A stretch of DNA of 64,000 nucleotides from Lycium barbarum (Eukaryota; Streptophyta; Magnoliopsida; Solanales; Solanaceae), in contig NC_083339.1 of the NCBI RefSeq assembly GCF_019175385.1, forward strand, positions 76,094,307 to 76,158,306. Direction: 5' to 3'. Below are positions 57,541 to 64,000 of the stretch, one piece after another (within the stretch, counting starts at the first letter, position 1; the number at the start of each line of letters is the position of its first letter). The notes beneath the pieces were generated by a model. It made no database searches, was not told where the DNA came from, and saw only the letters and a list, made by a program, of their open reading frames with translations. The translations under genes and the position numbers were made by a program.

Positions 57541-58372
57541 TGATGTGATTCTTCAAGTTAACAAAGAACCAATCGACCAGGATCTTATTCTTGAAGCGAT
57601 TGATGGGCAGAATTCAAGAAACGAACGTAAATCGGGCTATACCTCTCGAAATTATGTGATTTCAAGACGAGGAGAAAGATGACGATTTGAACTACAAAAA
57701 TAACCATTGAATGGTTTAAATCAAGTAAGTATTGAAGGCGGAATGATGGAAAGAAAATTAGGGTTCTGGATATGAACTAGAACGAATTTTAATCAAGAAA
57801 CGCGTTCTTGAATGATCAAGAACAAATAAAGTTCCCGAGTCACCACTTGAAATCAACTTACGTGATAAATAAACACCACACGCTATTGAAAACAAGATAA
57901 AGACTATCACCACCTTGCTTGGAACCAAAAACAAGGATAAAGAACACCAAATAGAGAAAATAACTCTATTGCAAACTAGGGTTTAAGCTCAAAAACGTGA
58001 ATTGTATATTTACAAGTCATGAGAATCCTTTATATAGGTCTAGGGTATCTTCTTTTATGTCTACAAATCCCTATTATACTCTAGAAAGGAAATAACTAAA
58101 AACAAGGAAAGTAAAATTCCTATTCTACAAGGAAAAGAATAAAGAAAACTAGAATCCTACTAGAACTAGGATAAAGATCCTACTAATGATAGGAAATTAA
58201 ATCCTACTATGATATAAATCAAGAAACAAGAAATCTATTTAGAAAAGGATTCAAGAAACAAGAATGGGAAATAATCTTCAAACTTGAGCTTCTTGGACTT
58301 TTCTTTTTCTTGAATTTCGGTCTTGTGTTTCTTGATTTTCTTGATTTTCTTGATATTCTTCATCTTTCATCA
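57541..58372 (-). mobile_element. 5' LTR of element C
   Basis: 832-nt partner of 55382-56213; right flank ACTTA (58373-58377) completes the TSD. The whole element spans 55382-58372 and sits inside the integrase gene of the Tekay-like element. Confidence 0.93.
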
Positions 58373-59491
58373 ACTTAGCTTCCCTTTCTTGCCAAATCTC
58401 ATCACCCCTTTCATTGGCGATACTTTCAAAAATACCCAATCACCCGCTTGAAATTCCAAGTCTCGTCGGCGATTGTTCGCATAAGACTTTTGGCGACTTT
58501 GGGCTGTTAACAATCGATCTCGGATCACCTTAACTTTTTCCACCGCTTGCTGAATCAATTTGGGGTCTATTAGCTGTACTTTTCCTATTTCGAACCATCC
58601 GATTAGAGATCTACATTTTCTTCCATACAAAGCTTCATATGGAGCCATTTGAATACTGGAATGATAGCTATTGTTGTATGCGAATTCGATTAACGGCAAG
58701 TGGTCGTCCCAACTACCACCGTAATCCAGCACACACGCTCGTAGCATATCTTCCAAGGTCTGAATAGTACGCTCGGCTTGTCCATCGGTCTGCAGATGAA
58801 ATGCCGTGTTAAGCTTCACTTGAGTGCCTAGACCTTCTTGGAAGGACTTCCTAAACTTGGCTGTAAACTGTGCTCCTCTATCTGTGATAATGGATAATGG
58901 AATACCATGAAGTCGCACAATTTCTTTGAGATATAACCTCGCATAATCTTCGGCTGAGTATGTAGTCTTAACTGGGAGAAAATGGGCTGCTTTCATCAAT
59001 CTATCCACGATCACCCATATAGAATCATACTTGCCGCAGGAATGAGGTAACCCCACAATAAAATCCATGTTGATCACTTCCCATTTCCAAATAGGGATTT
59101 CTATTGCTTCTAATAAGCCTCCTGGCTTCTGATGTTCAACTTTTACTTGTTGGCAATTTGGACACTGTGCTACGAATTCGGCTATGTCTCTCTTCATGCC
59201 ATCCCACCAATATATTAACTTGAGATCATGATACATTTTGGTGGTACCTGGGTGAATGGAATACTGAGAGCAATGTGCTTCTTCTAGAATTCGTCGGCGC
59301 AATTCTGCAACATTCGGCACACATAATCTGCCTCGGTATCTAAGAATTTTGTCCATAGAAACTTCAAATGGAGACTTCTCCTTTCCATAAGATGTGTCTC
59401 TATAACGACACAATTGAGGATCTTCATTTTGCCGTTCTTTCACTTCCATGTCCAACGACGAAATTGTGGGATCATTAATACTAATCCCCAC
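58373..59491 (-). pseudogene. Tekay-like integrase (zinc-binding and catalytic core)
   Basis: HHCC part: H..H in HCSQYSIHPGTTKMYH and CPNCQQ. DDE core: INMDFIVGLP, ITDRGAQF, then DGQAERTIQTLEDMLRACV. Followed by EFAYNNSYHSSIQMAPYEALYG and RDLEFQAGDWVFLKVSP. The wording is typical of Tekay/Del chromoviruses. The protein is cut by element C at 58372. Between 59491 and 59678 stops disrupt the link to RNase H. Confidence 0.92.
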
Positions 59492-59677
59492 ATTACCCGA
59501 ATCGATTACACGTACTCTAAGATTAGCTAATTGGTGGAGCTAATGAAATATCTCTTTCTTTTCCGGAGGGACTTCACATAAAATGCCCATTGACCGGCGG
59601 CTAAGCGCATCAGCTACTACATTCGCTTTTCCAGGGTGGTATAAAATGTTCACATCATAATCTTTTAACAATTCTAT

Positions 59678-60121
59678 CTACCGCCTCTGTTGCAGGTTCA
59701 ACTCCTTTTGCTTGAAAATGTATTGAAGACTTTTGTGATCTGTATAGATATAAACGTGCACACCATACAAGTAATGCCTCCATATTTTTAAGGCATGAAT
59801 AATCGCAGCCAATTCGAGATCATGAGTTGGATAATTCTTTTCATGTTTCCGCAATTGTCTCGAAGCATATGCAATAACTTTACCATGCTGCATCAATACG
59901 CATCCTAATCCGACACCGAAAGCGTCACAATATACCACGTAGCCATCTGACCCTTCTGGAAGTGTTAAGACCGGGGCTGAGGTCAATCTGCCTTTCAACT
60001 CTTGGAAGCTACGTTCACAAGCATCATTCCACTGAAATTTGGCTGACTTTTGGGTTAGCTTTGTCAATAGGGCTGAAATAGATGAGAAGCCCTCTACGAA
60101 TCTTCTATAATAACCTGCCAA
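59678..60121 (-). pseudogene. Tekay-like RNase H
   Basis: [15 protein letters not shown] (RT connection), [62 protein letters not shown]. Ends at an in-frame TAG where the family usually has Trp (RRW). Joined to RT by a frameshift near 60120. Confidence 0.9.
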
Positions 60122-61672
60122 ACCCAGAAACTATGAACTTCTGTAGGCGTCGTAGGCCTTGGCCAAGTCTTCACAGCTTCAATTTTCTGAGTGTCGACTC
60201 GAATGCCATCATTTGAAATAACATGGCCCAGAAATGTCACAGAATTTAGCCAGAACTCGCACTTTGAAAATTTTGCATACAATTCTCGGGCTCGAAGAAT
60301 GCCAAGAACAATTCGCAAATGATCTGCATGTTCTGATTCCGTGTGAGAATACACCAGAATATCATCAATAAATACTATCACAAATAAGTCCAAGAGAGGC
60401 CTGAATACATTGTTCATCAAGTTCATAAACACGGCCGGAGCATTAGTCAATCCAAATGACATCACCCGGAATTCATAATGGCCATATCTCGTTCTAAAAG
60501 CTGTTTTGGGAATATCCGCTTCTCTAACTCTCACTTGATGGTAACCCGACCTCAAATCTATTTTAGAAAACCACTTGGCACCTTGCAATTGATCGAATAA
60601 GTCATCAATCCTTGGGAGAGTATATTTGTTCTTTATCGTCACTTTGTTCAATTGCCTATAATAGATGCACATTCGCAGGGACCCGTCTTTCTTTCTCACG
60701 AACAAGACTGATGCTCCCCATGGTGATGAACTGGGTCTAATAAACCCCTTTTCAAGCAAATCTTTCAACCGCACCTTTAGCTCCTTCAATTCCGCCGGAG
60801 CCATTCGATAAGGAGGAATAGAAATAGGCTTGGTGTCCGGCAACACGTCAATAGCAAAATCAATTTCTCTTTCTGGAGGAAGACCTGGAAGTTCATCAGG
60901 AAATACATCTGGGAATTCATTCACTACTGGAACGGATTTGAAAGTTGGCGGCTTTGCCTCGATGTCACGGACCCGAATTAAGTGATAAATATAGCCTTTA
61001 GCTATCATCTTTCCTGCCTCAAGGTAGGAAATAAACCTACCCTTTGGAGATGCTGTATTACCCTTCCATTCAAGCACGGGCTCCCCCGGAAATTGAAATC
61101 GCACCACTTTCGTTCGGCAATCGACATTAGCATAACATGATGCCAACCAATCCATACCCATAATTACGTCGAAATCTAACATTTCCAGCTCGATCAAATC
61201 AGCCGTGGTCTGGCGATCACATATCACAACTACACAATTTTTATACACTTGCTTTGCTATCACGGGATCACCAACCGGAGTACACACCTCAAAAGGTTTG
61301 ATTGGCTCAGGTTTCACCCCAATACAACGAGCAGCATTTGGGGTAATATAAGAAAGAGTAGAACCCGGATCTATCAGTGCATATACGTCACGGGAAAGTA
61401 TAAACAATGTACCTGTAACCACATCCGGGGAGGACTCAAGATCCTGCCGTCCGGCTAAAGCATATACACGGGGTTGAGTGGCACCTGAAGTAGATGCTGC
61501 CCCTCGGCCTGCTGATATCTGAGGAGTTTGCCCTGCTGGGCGCGCTGAGGAAGAACCAGCTGCTGAACCTGTCGGCTGAATTCCAACTCTACTACTCATG
61601 GACGGGCAATCTCTTATCATGTGCCCTACCTGGCCACAAGTATAACAAGCATCCGAACCCTGGTAACAAGCC
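60094..61672 (-). pseudogene. Tekay-like gag zinc knuckle, protease and reverse transcriptase
   Basis: CCHC knuckle [14 protein letters not shown] near the N-terminus; protease [16 protein letters not shown] with [60 protein letters not shown]. The catalytic Asp residues (KIDL, FIDD) are present; the conserved MCIDYRQLN reads MCIYYRQLN. The frame continues upstream to an ATG at 61770, but that part is LTR sequence: the gag N-terminus, primer site and end of the 5' LTR have been deleted. Confidence 0.9.
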
Positions 61673-62586
61673 CCTACTGATAAACTGAATACATATAGAC
61701 GGAACAAGACTCTGTCATGCCCAAAATATACATATGTACCGAAAGGATAATCATAAGCACCTCCGGACAATGGAGTGCTTTTAATCAGCTGACAACTCCT
61801 AAGAATCCGGATCGAGCTCGCCTCCCTGTCTACCTGTGGGCATGAACACAGCGTCCAAAGAAAACGAACGTCAGTACGAATATTTTACTGAGTATGAGAG
61901 GCATAAACAATGAAGGAAGACAACAATAAATAATGAGAACATCAATATGTAACATCTGGATCTGAATGACAATCATAAGAGAAGTGCTGCATGCTGTCTT
62001 ACTCATACTCATCATCATATCGTATATGCATAATATGTAAGCTGCCCGTCCATGTCGGAACGGTGTAATAATCAATAACATTAGCCCGCGTCCAGGCCTC
62101 CCGCGTCCGGGGTACCATCTCATGCCGCCCACTAGTGGTGTCTGCCCATGCCTACTGGCCATGGTGTATCGTATAGCTGCCCGCTTTCGCGGTGACTGCC
62201 AGGCCAACTAGGCCCGGTATGATGCAATCATGACATGCTCATCATAAAGTACTTATAATAATATGCTTATCAAAATATACTTGTCATCGTACATGCATAA
62301 AGACTCTAGAGCAACTGCATTCTATCGAGGTGACGTAAGGTCGTGAACCCTCGATTCCATTATGAACATATATGAACATTCTGCCTCACCTTGAAAGGAT
62401 AAGTATATAAGGTGAGTGTATACAAGGAACAACATCATTTACTTTATAAGAACGTCATGTCATATCTCTTGGCTCATATAGCTATTCATGATCTTAGGCT
62501 CTTGGCTCTCCGGGGTATAGGAGAATCATGGAAAGGGAGAAGAATCATATTATGGGATTCATGCCATAGAAAGAAAAGGACTAGCC
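61673..62586 (-). mobile_element. Truncated 5' LTR of the Tekay-like element
   Basis: Aligns with 52560-~53480 of the 3' LTR: GACGGA hairpin remnant (61698), three-hairpin module (61834-61891), hairpin minisatellite (62100-62215), CTCACCTT/AAGGTGAG (62385-62417). It lacks the last ~250 nt and joins gag directly at ~61673. On the other side it is cut by the LTR beginning at 62587. Confidence 0.8.
61834..61891 (-). other. LTR three-hairpin module, copy 7 (decaying)
   Basis: CTGTG/CACAG (61834-61851); CGTCC/GAACG (61852-61870, one mismatch); TCAGTAC/TTACTGA (61871-61891, one mismatch). Confidence 0.6.
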
Positions 62587-64000
62587 TGTTATATCCCGTA
62601 TTTTATACGTTCGGATGTTTCAAGGTAGTCGTGGCAAAGCTAAGGGAATGACCATCTTTCAAAATTATTTTAATGTACAAGTTGGTTATGAATATTATTT
62701 ATGAACATCGGTAGTATGGAAATGTTGAGAAAGGCCAAGGGTAAAAAGGGAAATTTACAAAAAGGGGCTATGGTAATATTATGGAAGGCTAGGGGTAAAA
62801 TGGTAATTTCACATAATGTTCAAGAATGTTCTTGAGGGACCAAAGTGTTCAAGAAAATTCTTGGAAGGGCCAAGTGGCCGTGCAAGTGTGTGTATGTGTG
62901 TGTATGTGGGCCCCACTCTTTTTATGGCCATGTGATGGAAATATATGGACCAAAGTGTATATTGTAAGACAAATAAGTCATCTTTGTTATTTTAGGAAAA
63001 TTCAAGAAAAAAGGAGGAATCTCTAGAAAAATAGGGAGAGAAGGGCATGTGCCCCTCACATGCTTGTAGCTCTATATATATATATATATATGATAAGTCA
63101 TCTTTTAATTCAAGACAATTAGAGAGAAAGAAAGAACAAAAAAAAAAAAAAAAAAAAGAGAGGACAAAGGCATTCAGCCAAGGTCCACAAAAAATGGAGT
63201 CATGGAAGTTGATCAAGAAAAATTTATTTCTTCTAGTATTCCAAGCAATTGGAAGGTCCTCATTAACATGGAGTAGTTGTTGGAGCAAGAAGAACACATA
63301 TTCTTGCACGTTACAAATCATAGCTAAGTGAGGAGCTAAGAAGGAAAGGTAAGAATTCATCCTCTTTTATATGTTATGGATGTTTGTGCGTGTTGTAGTG
63401 TATAAAATGAGTGAAATTCATGAAGAATATGGAAGTTGTGAATGTGGCCGAGTGTGCATGGTGTTGGCCGTGTGTGTGTGTGATGTTGTGCTAGAAGAAT
63501 GGATTAATTTTATGTAGTATGTTGGTTGTTGTTGTCGTGATAATGTAGAGTGTAGAAAGGGAGGAAATATATGAAAATAGGTGTGTGTGGAATGTAGCCG
63601 TGAGGTGTGGTGTGTATGTATGGCCGTGTATAATTGTTGTTATTGTGTGGATTCTATGTTGCTAATAAAAGCTTAATGATCTTAATGAAGTTGTAGTAGT
63701 TGGAGACTTGTTTTAGAAGTTTATGTAAATTGAATATAATGTTCTTGCATGCATGGAAGGTAATGTTGTTAGTGTGGTGTTGTTAATATGATGTTGTTAG
63801 TGTGTAGTTCATGAATTTGGAAGGAAAGGAAATGGGTTGTCATTGGTTTTGTTAAATTTGGAAGGTACTGGATGGAGTAGTATGTTGATTAAATCGTTTT
63901 GAAAGTTATGTGAATTGAATTGAATAGAATTGAATGTTGGAGTGTTGCTAGAATAATTGCTAGCATTGTTGTTGGTTTGGCCGGGTTGAATTCCCGGATA
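62587..64000 (+). mobile_element. 5' part of an LTR (plus orientation), runs off the window
   Basis: Starts TGTTATATCCCGTATTTTAT, like the LARD-like LTR start read on minus, and inserts into the truncated Tekay LTR. TAGCC (62582-62586) would be its left target flank. Contains a TA run (63073-63091) and a poly-A tract (~63138-63157); GT-rich sequence follows. No coding region is credible. Confidence 0.65.

Overview
This is plant nuclear DNA, most likely from a Solanaceae species. It is AT-rich, has no bacterial-style gene packing, and consists of one intron-rich single-copy gene embedded in nested retrotransposons. The host gene, on the minus strand (start codon 46626, stop 21059), is DDB1 (UV-damaged DNA-binding protein 1, adaptor of CUL4 E3 ligases). 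I could join 19 exons with GT/AG borders into one open frame of 1090 codons. That matches the length I recall for the tomato protein. Solanaceae-type SINE sequences (TS/Au-like) in its introns support the family assignment.

Layout. 1-6308: a truncated plus-strand LTR, then a minus-strand non-autonomous Ty3/gypsy-like element (element A) with its 3' LTR and one long ORF. 6354-16958: a solo LTR (TSD ATTAT) split by a complete coding-less LTR element (8484-16943, TSD GTTTG) with 3.5-kb LTRs, a tRNA-iMet-type primer site and a 5S-rRNA-like segment. 17340-19986: another solo LTR (TSD CATAT). 20990-46900: DDB1. Its intron 14 (10.8 kb) holds two Stowaway-type MITEs and an L1-type LINE, itself split by a 2.9-kb solo LTR (TSD GATAT). 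Other introns hold a hAT-like MITE, SINEs, LTR and LINE relics and three very short insertions with target duplications. 46900-49875: intergenic, with repeat-like sequence. 49876-52306: decayed 3' part of a Ty3/gypsy element (element B) whose LTR is related to that of element A. 52307-62586: a Tekay/Del-like chromovirus on the minus strand, missing the 3' part of its 5' LTR and its gag N-terminus, and interrupted at 55382-58372 by a recent 3-kb element (element C, TSD ACTTA) that encodes only an aspartic-protease-type protein. 62587-64000: the start of another plus-strand LTR.

No new host pathway is visible. The most unusual signals are structural and lie in the retroelements: a module of three consecutive stem-loops with compensatory base changes, at a nearly fixed distance (about 470-560 nt) from the 3' end of the LTR in several families; a second stem-loop with compensatory changes and an invariant TCCT loop just outside the polypurine tract of five elements; a 5S-rRNA-like segment inside a non-coding LTR element; and arrays of CGGNCCG-type palindromes in LTR promoter regions. 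These were found by reading by eye; all alignments and folding still need to be computed.
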